Assembly (NCBI GenBank): GCA_020355145.1
Contig: CP070660.1
Coordinates: 454,753-465,147 of the forward strand
DNA length: 10,395 bases
Reading direction: 5' to 3'
Source: Deltaproteobacteria bacterium
Lineage (GTDB): Bacteria; Desulfobacterota; DSM-4660; Desulfatiglandales; B25-G16
Positions 1 through 5,595 of this stretch are shown here, piece after piece. A program made the translations under genes and the position numbers. The number at the start of each line of letters is the position of its first letter. Position 1 is the stretch's first letter. Under the pieces are notes generated by a model. The model had not been told where the DNA came from, did no database searches, and was given only the letters and a program-made list of their open reading frames with translations.

Positions 1-966
1 GTTATCGGTGAGGCGGAAGGTGTCTGGGAGCAACTGCTCCAGGATTTCCTGGCCGGTAAGATGAAGAAACGTTATCAAAGGGATACTCCGCATAACCTGG
101 TCGGGCTCCGGAAACCCCGACTAGACCTGGCAAAAAAGGAGGCTTATTCCACCCCGAATGTGATGGAAACCGCACGGGGATGCCCGCATAGATGCGCATA
201 CTGCGCGGTGAGCCTGTTCTGGGGGTATCGGTACCGCTTCCGGCCGGTCCAAGAGGTAATCGACGAGATTCGCTCCATGCCACCTGGTGCCATCGTGTTC
301 ATTGACGATAATATCATCGGTTTACCGTCGCGGGCCAAGGAGCTGTTCAAGGCCATGATCCCGCTCAAGCGGAAGTGGTACAGCCAGGCTGATCTGAAGT
401 TGGCCAGGTACCCTGAACTTCTGGAGTTGTGCGCCAAAAGCGGCTGTCAGTGGCTGTTCATGGGTATAGAGAGCATCAACAGAAAAAACCTCGAGGATGT
501 CGGAAAGTCGCGGGTCAACAAGGTAGAAGAATACCAAGAATCCATCAGGACCATTCAGGATGCAGGGATCAATGTCTTCGGGTCCTTCATTTTCGGTCTG
601 GATCATGATGATAAGACCGTGTTCGATAATACGGTTCAATTCTGTATGGATAATCGCCTGCCGGCAGCGAACTTTTATATCCTCGTCCCCCTGCCGTTTA
701 CCAGGGTATTTGAAAAAATGGAAGAGGAGGGACGCATTCTGCACCGCGATTGGTCGAGATACGATGGGAACCATGTCGTGTTCCGCCCGATGTTGATGAC
801 GCCGAATGAGCTTCTGGAAGGCTACCTTTATGCATATCGCTCCCTTTATTCGATCCGCTCGATCGTCAAACGGACCCCCGGACCTCGCCGGGATATATCT
901 CGGGCGTTGGCCTTGAACGTCGGTAGGAGGTTGAACTATCGTTATTTCGAAGAGGGATGCCGTTAA
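1..966 (+). CDS. B12-binding-domain radical SAM protein, C-terminal part (5' end outside window)
   Basis: The frame is open from base 1, so the gene starts upstream of the window; 321 residues are visible. The first residues (VIGEAEGVWEQLL) resemble the end of the cobalamin-binding domain that precedes the radical SAM barrel in class B radical SAM proteins. The barrel then carries the CxxxCxxC [4Fe-4S]/SAM motif at visible residues 61, 65 and 68 (GCPHRCAYC, bases 181-204), followed by a conserved barrel with GSFIFGLD and a C-terminal tail. Members of this group methylate or rearrange unactivated carbons, for example in hopanoid, tetrapyrrole or secondary-metabolite pathways. The sequence alone does not tell which substrate is used here. 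The ATG at base 61 is an internal methionine, not the start, because the homologous B12-domain boundary lies before it. Some 140 nt separate it from the next start, so co-transcription is uncertain. The family call is firm; the reaction is unknown. Confidence 0.88.
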   Translation, partial: VIGEAEGVWEQLLQDFLAGKMKKRYQRDTPHNLVGLRKPRLDLAKKEAYSTPNVMETARGCPHRCAYCAVSLFWGYRYRFRPVQEVIDEIRSMPPGAIVFIDDNIIGLPSRAKELFKAMIPLKRKWYSQADLKLARYPELLELCAKSGCQWLFMGIESINRKNLEDVGKSRVNKVEEYQESIRTIQDAGINVFGSFIFGLDHDDKTVFDNTVQFCMDNRLPAANFYILVPLPFTRVFEKMEEEGRILHRDWSRYDGNHVVFRPMLMTPNELLEGYLYAYRSLYSIRSIVKRTPGPRRDISRALALNVGRRLNYRYFEEGCR

Positions 967-1093
967 GATAGAAGGGAACGCTTAGCACTAATGAGTTTTC
1001 GAAACACCGATCAGGATGTTTTCGTCGCAATGTTTAGAGGTCTTCTCATTTCACACACAGGTCTATCTCCTTTAGATTCCCTTGAGGAGAAGG

Positions 1094-1101
1094 AAGGGAG
1101 G
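1094..1101 (+). promoter_or_regulatory. Ribosome binding site deciding the OsmC start
   Basis: AAGGGAGG lies 6 nt before the ATG at 1108. The upstream in-frame ATG at 991 has no comparable site, and the 39 residues it would add do not look like the OsmC N-terminus. This supports 1108 as the start. Confidence 0.75.
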
Positions 1102-1107
1102 AAAAAA

Positions 1108-1578
1108 ATGGGAGAGATAGTTCATACGTCTCGCAGTCGTATTGTTCGTGAGCAGGGCCCCACGCGGAGGGCGGTGATCGAAGGGTTTCCCGGAGAGGTC
1201 CGTTACGGGATCCACGGTGGGATCAAAGACTTTTACAAGGTCGAACCAAAGGAGGAACACCCAGCCACCCTTGACCATATAGTCAGCGCCATTGCGGCCT
1301 GAATGATGGGGACACTGGCCACGATGCTGGCCAGAAAAGGGATCCACACGCCCGATGATCGATACTGGGCCGATGTGGAGGGGGATATAGAAAACGTCAA
1401 TAACGTCCTGAAGATCACTCAAATCCGAGTCAAATACCATCTCAAGGTTCCGAGGGTCAAGGCCGATGAGGCCAGGGAAACCCTCTCCGCGTACCTGGCC
1501 TTTTGCCCAGCAGCCCAGAGCGTCATGGATTGCATCCAGATCCAGGATGAGGCGGTGATCGAGGAGTTGGCTGGTTGA
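1108..1578 (+). CDS. OsmC/YhfA-family redox protein, putative selenoprotein with Sec encoded by UGA at 1300-1302
   Basis: Reading through one in-frame TGA (1300-1302) gives a 156-aa protein of normal OsmC-family length. The part before the stop (MGEIVHTSRS... LDHIVSAIAA) is the OsmC N-terminal half. The part after it (MMGTLATMLARKG ... YLAFCPAAQSV) continues the family without a gap: the central helix, then the second redox residue, Cys133, in the FCP motif. In ordinary OsmC proteins the residue after 'AlaA' at the start of the central helix is the peroxidatic cysteine, and here it is the UGA codon (residue 65). A hairpin suited to be a bacterial SECIS follows at 1315-1334. OsmC proteins reduce organic hydroperoxides with a thiol pair, and OsmC-like selenoproteins have been reported from metagenome surveys as far as I recall. 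Neighbours are a radical SAM gene upstream and a SAM adenosyltransferase 38 nt downstream. The alternative is a nonsense-mutated pseudogene, which the exact Cys position, intact flanking frame and hairpin make less likely. Confidence 0.85.
1300..1302 (+). other. UGA codon read as selenocysteine
   Basis: This is the only stop codon inside the OsmC frame. It stands at the position of the family's catalytic cysteine: VSAIAA-U-MMGTLA here against a typical AlaaC-followed-by-helix pattern. The Sec assignment is inference from position and the downstream hairpin; the selA/selB/selC genes are not in the window. Confidence 0.8.
1315..1334 (+). promoter_or_regulatory. Candidate bacterial SECIS hairpin
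   Basis: CTGGCCA (1315-1321) pairs perfectly with TGGCCAG (1328-1334), giving a 7-bp stem with apical loop CGATGC (1322-1327). The stem begins 12 nt and the loop 19 nt after the UGA, and a G is the second loop base. These values fit the known bacterial SECIS rule: a stem-loop just downstream of UGA with a G in the first two loop positions, within the coding region. A short lower stem (1310-1312 with 1343-1345) is possible but weak. It would recruit SelB with Sec-tRNA. Confidence 0.75.
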
Positions 1579-1616
1579 GCCCTGTTAAATAGGTTGGGAT
1601 AAACGAAGAAAGGTTC

Positions 1617-2546
1617 ATGAGGAAAAAAATCAGCCGCTTTATCCTGTTTTTTATTTACCTTTTGGTTGGGCCGTGCGTCTTTCTATCATGTCAAGCCCCA
1701 AACAGCACCATCCCACACCCTTCTTTATTGAATTCGACGTCAGATCCGGGAAGCGGACTTGTAGCGGTTCTTACCGATTACGGCACCAAGGACTTTTATG
1801 CGGGAGCCCTTGAAGGCGCCATGTACACAGCAAATCCCCGGGTGAGAATCACGACCATCACCCACGGGATAGAACCATTCAACGTGGCTGAAGGGTCTTA
1901 CGTGATGGCACACGCAGCCCTGGAATTTCCGCCCGGGACCGTGTTCCTGGCTGTAGTGGATCCTGGTGTAGGCACAGAGCGACGCTCCATAGTAATAGAG
2001 ACCCCTGATCACAAGCTCTTTGTTGCCCCTGATAACGGTCTGCTAACCGGGGTGGTAGACAAACTCGGTGTAGCCCATGCATATGAGATCAAGAATTACA
2101 GGCTCATCCGGCAGGGAGAACTCTCTGCCACATTTCACGGCCGGGACATCCTGGGGCCAGTGGCTGCCCATCTGGCAGGGGGTGTCCATCCCTCTGATGT
2201 TGGACCGGAAGTCACTGACCTGATACGGCTCCCTGTCACCCCGGCGCGACGGGATGGAGCTGCCGTGGTCGGTTTTGTTGTCCATGTGGACCGTTACGGC
2301 AATATGATCACCAATATCCCGGGAAGGCTAATAGAGCAGATGGGTTTTGAACCAGGCACCCTGCTACGGGTCACAATCAGTAATAAGACGATTAATGCAA
2401 CCTTTGCCACAACATATGGAGATGTGCCAGAGGGAGACTGGTTGGCCTTAATTAACGCCGAGAGGGTGATGGAGATCGCCAGGAATTTAGGAAATGCCGC
2501 TGAAACGGTCGGTGCTTCGGCAGGTATAAAGCTTCGACTGGAGTAA
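1617..2546 (+). CDS. SAM hydroxide adenosyltransferase (DUF62) family protein with N-terminal export/lipoprotein-like signal
   Basis: This 309-aa protein belongs to the family that hydrolyses S-adenosylmethionine to adenosine and methionine and is related to fluorinase/chlorinase. Family blocks are visible: LTDYG at 52-56, VDPGVG at 114-119, APDNG at 137-141, FHGRD at 173-177 and HVDRYGN at 223-229. Asp115, Arg122 and His174 have the same spacing as the Asp-Arg-His triad I recall for the archaeal hydrolase (68/75/127), so hydrolysis and not halogenation is the likely chemistry. Unusually, the domain begins only near residue 47. It is preceded by MRKK, a hydrophobic stretch (about 8-23) and a possible lipobox FLSC with Cys25, which suggests export and lipid anchoring. 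SAM is not expected outside the cytoplasm, so the true substrate or topology is open. A GAAAGG ribosome site precedes the ATG, and the gene follows the OsmC gene by 38 nt, probably in the same transcript. It converges on the next gene with a 15-nt gap. Confidence 0.85.
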   Translation: MRKKISRFILFFIYLLVGPCVFLSCQAPNSTIPHPSLLNSTSDPGSGLVAVLTDYGTKDFYAGALEGAMYTANPRVRITTITHGIEPFNVAEGSYVMAHAALEFPPGTVFLAVVDPGVGTERRSIVIETPDHKLFVAPDNGLLTGVVDKLGVAHAYEIKNYRLIRQGELSATFHGRDILGPVAAHLAGGVHPSDVGPEVTDLIRLPVTPARRDGAAVVGFVVHVDRYGNMITNIPGRLIEQMGFEPGTLLRVTISNKTINATFATTYGDVPEGDWLALINAERVMEIARNLGNAAETVGASAGIKLRLE

Positions 2547-2561
2547 GGCCGTGAAAGGTTT

Positions 2562-2798
2562 TTACCCTTCCTTTGCCTTTGATTTCCCTATATTGGTCAC
2601 AATCTTTAAGACAAAGATAATGAGAAGGGTAACACTAATAAGGATGATGAGGTTTGAGGCGAAGAATGTCATGATAAATGAGAAGGGCTCAGTAATCTGG
2701 TATGCTATATAAAGGAGGTTTATCCCAAAGAGGATAAAAAAGATGGCGATCAACGCCAGGACAATCTGAGTAGCAAACCATCGATAGGTCTTTTCCAT
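2562..2798 (-). CDS. Small two-helix membrane protein, unknown function
   Basis: This 78-aa protein has two hydrophobic segments, roughly residues 10-33 and 40-67, joined by a short YQITEPF turn. The N-terminus MEKTYRWF is short, and the C-terminus is basic (KSKAKEG). I do not recognise a family. Its ATG shares one base with the TAA stop of the upstream GTPase gene (TAATG), so it is very probably translated by coupling and belongs to the same operon. Membership in a crotonase-meaB operon suggests a link to acyl-CoA metabolism, but no function can be given. It ends 15 nt from the oppositely oriented adenosyltransferase gene, and no clear bidirectional terminator is visible in that gap. Confidence 0.7.
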   Translation of the reverse strand: MEKTYRWFATQIVLALIAIFFILFGINLLYIAYQITEPFSFIMTFFASNLIILISVTLLIIFVLKIVTNIGKSKAKEG

Positions 2799-3757
2799 TA
2801 GCTCTTACCTGATTTTAGTTCTTTTAGGACGATATTATCACAGGCGGTATAGGGATCCACTTTTCCCTTCATGATTAGTTGAAGGGCCTCTTCAAACTCA
2901 CCTGAATGAATAATGTCATCTAAGACCTGACGGACGATCTTATCCTTTATCATCTCTGTAAGGTCCTTTCGGGTCTTTTCGTACTTATGCCTGGAAAGTC
3001 TTTCACTTGAGGATGTTAGATACCCGCGATGTTTCTCGACCTCATCTAGGATCTCCCTTATTCCCTTATCATATACTGCCTGGGCAGTTAAAATTGGTGG
3101 CTTCCAGCCATCTTTATACCTCTTTTCATCCATCTCGATCATCCCTCTGAGATCCATTAGGGTCCTATCTGCCCCGTCTCTATCGGCCTTGTTTATTACG
3201 AAGATATCACCCACTTCGAGGATACCCGCCTTTAGGGTCTGAATGTCATCACCCATCCCCGGTATGACAACAATAATAGTGGTATGGGCACTCTGAACGA
3301 TATCTATCTCATCCTGCCCAACCCCAACTGTCTCGACAAGGATATAATCCTTGCCCATGGCATCCAGGACATCTATTACACTCCTGGTCGATTGAGTCAG
3401 TCCACCAAAATAGCCCCTGGTTGCCATCGAACGGATAAATACACCCTCATCCATGGAATGCCTCTGCATCCTGACCCGGTCACCCAGTATAGCACCCCCG
3501 CTGAATGGACTGGTTGGGTCTACTGCGAGGATCCCGACAGTCTTTGCCGCCTTTCTCAGGTGAGCGACCATTTGATCTACTAATGTGCTCTTCCCTACAC
3601 CAGGCGCTCCAGTTATACCAACTACATATGCCCTGCCAGTAAATGGGTAAAGGTCCTTCAAGATGGCCCTTGCCTCAGGGACCATATCATCAATATCCCT
3701 GATAAGCCTGGCAACAGCCCTAACATCGCCGGAGACGATTTTGTCAGCTATCCCCAT
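2798..3757 (-). CDS. meaB: MeaB/ArgK-type G3E GTPase, acyl-CoA mutase chaperone
   Basis: This 319-aa protein is a P-loop GTPase of the MeaB/ArgK (MMAA) family. It shows a Walker A GAPGVGKS at 50-57, DPTSPFSGGAILGDR at 80-94 with the Mg-binding Asp, RSMATRG at 109-115, ETVGVGQDEID at 142-152 (switch/Walker B region) and NKAD at 189-192 for guanine specificity. Proteins of this family guard adenosylcobalamin-dependent mutases, usually methylmalonyl-CoA mutase, by gating cofactor loading and rescuing inactivated enzyme. It lies 62 nt downstream of a crotonase gene in the same direction, and its stop overlaps the start of the small membrane protein. The start at 3757 is backed by an AAAAGGG site 5 nt upstream. 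No mutase gene is present in the window, so the client enzyme (methylmalonyl-, isobutyryl- or another acyl-CoA mutase) must be encoded elsewhere. The length fits the bacterial family. Confidence 0.93.
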   Translation of the reverse strand: MGIADKIVSGDVRAVARLIRDIDDMVPEARAILKDLYPFTGRAYVVGITGAPGVGKSTLVDQMVAHLRKAAKTVGILAVDPTSPFSGGAILGDRVRMQRHSMDEGVFIRSMATRGYFGGLTQSTRSVIDVLDAMGKDYILVETVGVGQDEIDIVQSAHTTIIVVIPGMGDDIQTLKAGILEVGDIFVINKADRDGADRTLMDLRGMIEMDEKRYKDGWKPPILTAQAVYDKGIREILDEVEKHRGYLTSSSERLSRHKYEKTRKDLTEMIKDKIVRQVLDDIIHSGEFEEALQLIMKGKVDPYTACDNIVLKELKSGKS

Positions 3758-3768
3758 AGTTGCCCTTT

Positions 3769-3784
3769 TGAACCCCCGGGTTCA
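3769..3784 (-). other. Short perfect hairpin between crotonase and meaB
   Basis: TGAACCC and GGGTTCA form an inverted repeat separated by two C's. It sits in the 62-nt gap just ahead of the meaB ribosome site. There is no following T-run in the transcribed direction, so it is more likely an mRNA processing or stability element than a terminator. Confidence 0.45.
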
Positions 3785-3819
3785 GGTATATCCGCTAATC
3801 CCGACCCTCGTTTACCCCA

Positions 3820-4608
3820 TCAGGGAAGTTCCCCTTTAAATTCGGCCCTTCTCTTTTCCAGGAAGGCCCCCATTCCTTCCTTGGCATCCTCACTGGTCAG
3901 GCAGATGGCAAATGCATCGGATTCCTGGTAGCAACCAATCCTAAGATCCTGGTCATAGCCCCTTTCTATTGAATCTTTGACTGCCCTGATAGACGCCCTG
4001 CCTTTTGATGCCAGTAACCTTGCCACCTTCATTGTCTCTTCCCATAGCCTTTCCCCTGGGAATACCTTGTTTACAAGGCCAATATCCTTGGCCTCCATGG
4101 CAGTTATCATCACCCCAGTCATGCAGAGTTCTTTAGCCATTGATTTACCAACGAGACGGGCCAACCTCTGAGTGCCGCCAAAGCCTGGGATAATCCCCAA
4201 GTTTATCTCCGGTTGACCGAACTTGGCAGAATCGGCAGCATAGATAAAATCACAGGCCATCGCAACCTCTAGTCCGCCACCAAGGGCAAAGCCATTGACA
4301 CAGGCAATTACCGGAATGGGCAAGTATTCTAACTGAAAGAGGACCTCCTTCCCCTGATTTGAGAAGGCCCTCCCCTCCAATGGGGTAAAATCCCTCATCA
4401 CAGCTATGTCTGCCCCTGAAACAAAGGCCCTCTCTCCAGTTCCAGTCAGGATGAGGACCTTTATGGATTTGTCGGCAGCGATCTTTTCCACGGCATCCTT
4501 CATCTCTGCTATTACCGTTGGATTAATGGCATTCAGGACCTTAGGCCGGTTAAATCTAATTATGGCAATATTCTCCTCAACCTCAAGGGTAATAGTTTCA
4601 TAAGACAT
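3820..4608 (-). CDS. Enoyl-CoA hydratase / crotonase (3-hydroxyacyl-CoA dehydratase type)
   Basis: This 262-aa crotonase-fold protein is of standard length. The oxyanion-hole motif FVSGADI (62-68) and NGFALGGGLE (105-114) are intact. Both catalytic glutamates of classical hydratases are present: Glu114 in GGGLEVAMACD and Glu134 in FGQPEINLG. These are followed by the usual PGFGGTQRLARLVG. The expected reaction is reversible hydration of a 2-enoyl-CoA such as crotonyl-CoA to the 3-hydroxyacyl-CoA, in the cytoplasm, in beta-oxidation or the lower benzoyl-CoA pathway. It looks like a general hydratase and not a ring-dienoyl-CoA hydratase, since the PGFGGTQ block is the classical one; that distinction is inference. 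It heads a leftward operon with meaB. The start is supported by an AAAGGGG site (complement of 4615-4621) 6 nt from the ATG. Confidence 0.92.
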   Translation of the reverse strand: MSYETITLEVEENIAIIRFNRPKVLNAINPTVIAEMKDAVEKIAADKSIKVLILTGTGERAFVSGADIAVMRDFTPLEGRAFSNQGKEVLFQLEYLPIPVIACVNGFALGGGLEVAMACDFIYAADSAKFGQPEINLGIIPGFGGTQRLARLVGKSMAKELCMTGVMITAMEAKDIGLVNKVFPGERLWEETMKVARLLASKGRASIRAVKDSIERGYDQDLRIGCYQESDAFAICLTSEDAKEGMGAFLEKRRAEFKGELP

Positions 4609-4651
4609 GGCTAACCCCTTTACCTTTAAATGATTGATAAGACTCCCTCGA

Positions 4652-4670
4652 AGGCCAGGGCCTCTGGCCT
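4652..4670 (-). other. Leader hairpin upstream of crotonase gene
   Basis: AGGCCAG and CTGGCCT form a perfect 7-bp inverted repeat around a 5-nt loop, in the untranslated leader between the leftward promoter candidate and the crotonase start. It has no T-run. It could stabilise the message or be a protein site; the function is unknown. Confidence 0.4.
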
Positions 4671-4695
4671 CCGCATCCTTATTATAAGGTGTATT

Positions 4696-4725
4696 TATAT
4701 ATTCCCTTCTCCTAATTTAAGTCAA
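4696..4725 (-). promoter_or_regulatory. Candidate sigma70-type promoter of the crotonase-meaB operon
   Basis: Read on the minus strand, TTGACT (complement of 4720-4725) is followed after 18 nt by TATATA (4696-4701). A second TTGACT overlaps it one step upstream (4725-4730). The expected start of transcription is near 4689, about 80 nt before the crotonase ATG. The assignment is by consensus match only. Confidence 0.45.
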
Positions 4726-4737
4726 GTCAAAATGACT
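4725..4737. promoter_or_regulatory. Palindrome AGTCA-AAA-TGACT, candidate operator
   Basis: This is a perfect 5+5 inverted repeat with a 3-nt centre. It touches the -35 region of the leftward promoter candidate and lies about 50 nt upstream of the rightward one, a position from which a dimeric regulator could control both. No regulator gene of the classical BzdR type is in the window. It is short, so chance occurrence is possible. Confidence 0.35.
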
Positions 4738-4786
4738 GGGCAAAGTGGCTGAGGGGAATATTGTTCCAAGGATGCTATTTTTTCTT

Positions 4787-4815
4787 TTGACAATAGAATA
4801 TAGTTGACTTATAGA
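4787..4815 (+). promoter_or_regulatory. Sigma70-type promoter of the benzoyl-CoA reductase operon
   Basis: A perfect -35 TTGACA (4787-4792), a 17-nt spacer and a good -10 TATAGA (4810-4815) lie in an AT-rich stretch. Transcription would start near 4822, about 115 nt before the first small gene. A second overlapping copy, TTGACT (4804-4809)-N18-TATAGT (4828-4833), lies just downstream. Confidence 0.65.
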
Positions 4816-4860
4816 TTGATAGCCTGGTATAGTTACATTATAGCTAAAATATAGTTATAG
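4799..4860 (+). repeat. Direct repeats TATAGTT...TTATAG over the rightward promoter
   Basis: Copy 1 is TATAGTTGACTTATAG (4799-4814), copy 2 is TATAGTTACATTATAG (4828-4843; 13 of 16 bases the same) and copy 3 is the shortened TATAGTTATAG (4850-4860). Start-to-start distances are 29 and 22 bases. The first copy covers the -10 element, and the others lie over the probable start site and early leader, where a repressor could bind. The repeats also create the second promoter-like element, so they could simply be promoter duplication in AT-rich DNA. Confidence 0.45.
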
Positions 4861-4936
4861 GCTGATAACGAGATTTTCTAATAACAATCACCAATTACGC
4901 GCACTTATCTATTATCAATCTTAATTTCAAGGATAG

Positions 4937-5113
4937 ATGGATAACAGAAGAAAAAACACCACTGCGAGAGATCGGGGCCTGAAAAAGGTGAAATTCGAGA
5001 TCTTTGGTGAGGAGATGCTCGAAAAAAAGGTGAAACTGAGCGGTAATAGTGGCAGGATATATCTTCCACCGGATTGGGTCGGCAAGTATGTGAAGATAGT
5101 TAGGATAGATTAG
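4937..5113 (+). CDS. 58-aa basic protein with a GNSGRIYLP (DUF2080/AbrB-like) C-terminus
   Basis: A complete frame from ATG 4937 to TAG 5111-5113 encodes 58 residues. The N-terminal third is very basic (MDNRRKNTTARDRGLKK). The middle is FEIFGEEMLEKKVK, and the C-terminus reads LSGNSGRIYLPPDWVGKYVK. That GNSGRIYLP-W-GK-VK pattern is the signature I associate with DUF2080 ('putative transposon-encoded') and related AbrB/SpoVT-like swapped-hairpin DNA-binding proteins. An AAGGA sits only 3 nt before the ATG, a rather tight spacing. It is the first gene after the promoter, and the GTG of the next gene follows 17 nt after its stop, so it leads the benzoyl-CoA reductase operon. A role as an operon regulator is inference; it could also be a remnant of a mobile element that supplied the promoter. 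Coding is supported by the family pattern and not by length. Confidence 0.72.
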   Translation: MDNRRKNTTARDRGLKKVKFEIFGEEMLEKKVKLSGNSGRIYLPPDWVGKYVKIVRID

Positions 5114-5130
5114 TTGAGGGGGTTCTTGGA

Positions 5131-5568
5131 GTGGAAAATCTCCTGATAAGAAGGTTAGAGGCACGTGATGCCGACGATATTTCCAGAATCCAGGAGGCAA
5201 TCACAAAGCAGCCTGTCGCAATCGATTACCGTACGGTTGTTGAGGCAGAGGCAAGGAAAGAGGATAGAGTTAGTTTTGTAGCTGAACTTGACGGTAAGGT
5301 GGTGGGCTATATGATTACCTATATTATCTATGGTGGATTTGGTCTTGAGAAAAGTGCCTGGGTCGGACTCTTTGGTGTTGACCCAAGATATATGGGACGG
5401 GGAATCGGAAAGATGCTGGCCAGGGAGGTTTTCGATGTTTTTAGAAAGATTGATGTAAGAAATGTCTTTACATCCGTTAAGTGGGACTCGACTGACCTCC
5501 TGTCCTTTTTCAAGTCCCTTGGATTCCGCAGATGTGACTTTATTAACTTAGAGAAGATCCTTGATTAG
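5131..5568 (+). CDS. GNAT-family N-acetyltransferase
   Basis: This 145-aa protein starts with GTG at 5131; a GAGGGGG stretch lies about 8 nt upstream, and the RRLEARDADDISRI opening is a typical GNAT first strand and helix. The acetyl-CoA binding motif A is clear: VDPRYMGRGIGKMLAREVF, residues about 83-101, with the Q/RxxGxG pattern. It is preceded by the VAELDGKVVGYMI strand and followed by the LLSFFKSLGFRR motif B region. The expected activity is transfer of an acyl group from acyl-CoA to an amine, often a protein lysine. It is 27 nt from the reductase subunit start and clearly in that operon. Reversible lysine acetylation controls benzoate-CoA ligase in Rhodopseudomonas palustris, so a similar switch on an aromatic-CoA enzyme here is a plausible inference. 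The substrate cannot be read from sequence. Confidence 0.88.
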   Translation: MENLLIRRLEARDADDISRIQEAITKQPVAIDYRTVVEAEARKEDRVSFVAELDGKVVGYMITYIIYGGFGLEKSAWVGLFGVDPRYMGRGIGKMLAREVFDVFRKIDVRNVFTSVKWDSTDLLSFFKSLGFRRCDFINLEKILD

Positions 5569-5595
5569 GCCTTATCAGTGAAAAGGAGCCTTGAG

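Noticed and set aside
991..1302. A stand-alone 103-aa protein ending at the TGA, with a separate 91-aa protein from 1303
   Set aside because: The two halves are the N- and C-terminal parts of one OsmC domain in the same frame. There is no ribosome site before the ATG at 1303, and the real start is ATG 1108.
1108..1578. OsmC gene as a nonsense pseudogene
   Set aside because: There is only one stop, it is UGA, it lies exactly at the catalytic Cys position, it is followed by a SECIS-like hairpin, and the rest of the domain is undamaged. It cannot be fully excluded without sel genes.
3820..4608. Crotonase as the dedicated cyclohexadienoyl-CoA hydratase (Dch/BzdW) of the benzoyl-CoA pathway
   Set aside because: Both classical glutamates and the PGFGGTQRLARLVG block fit a general enoyl-CoA hydratase better. 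The gene is on the opposite strand with meaB, not in the reductase operon.
4652..4670. Hairpin as a terminator or riboswitch
   Set aside because: No T-run follows in either direction and there is no complex conserved fold; it is kept only as an unassigned leader hairpin.
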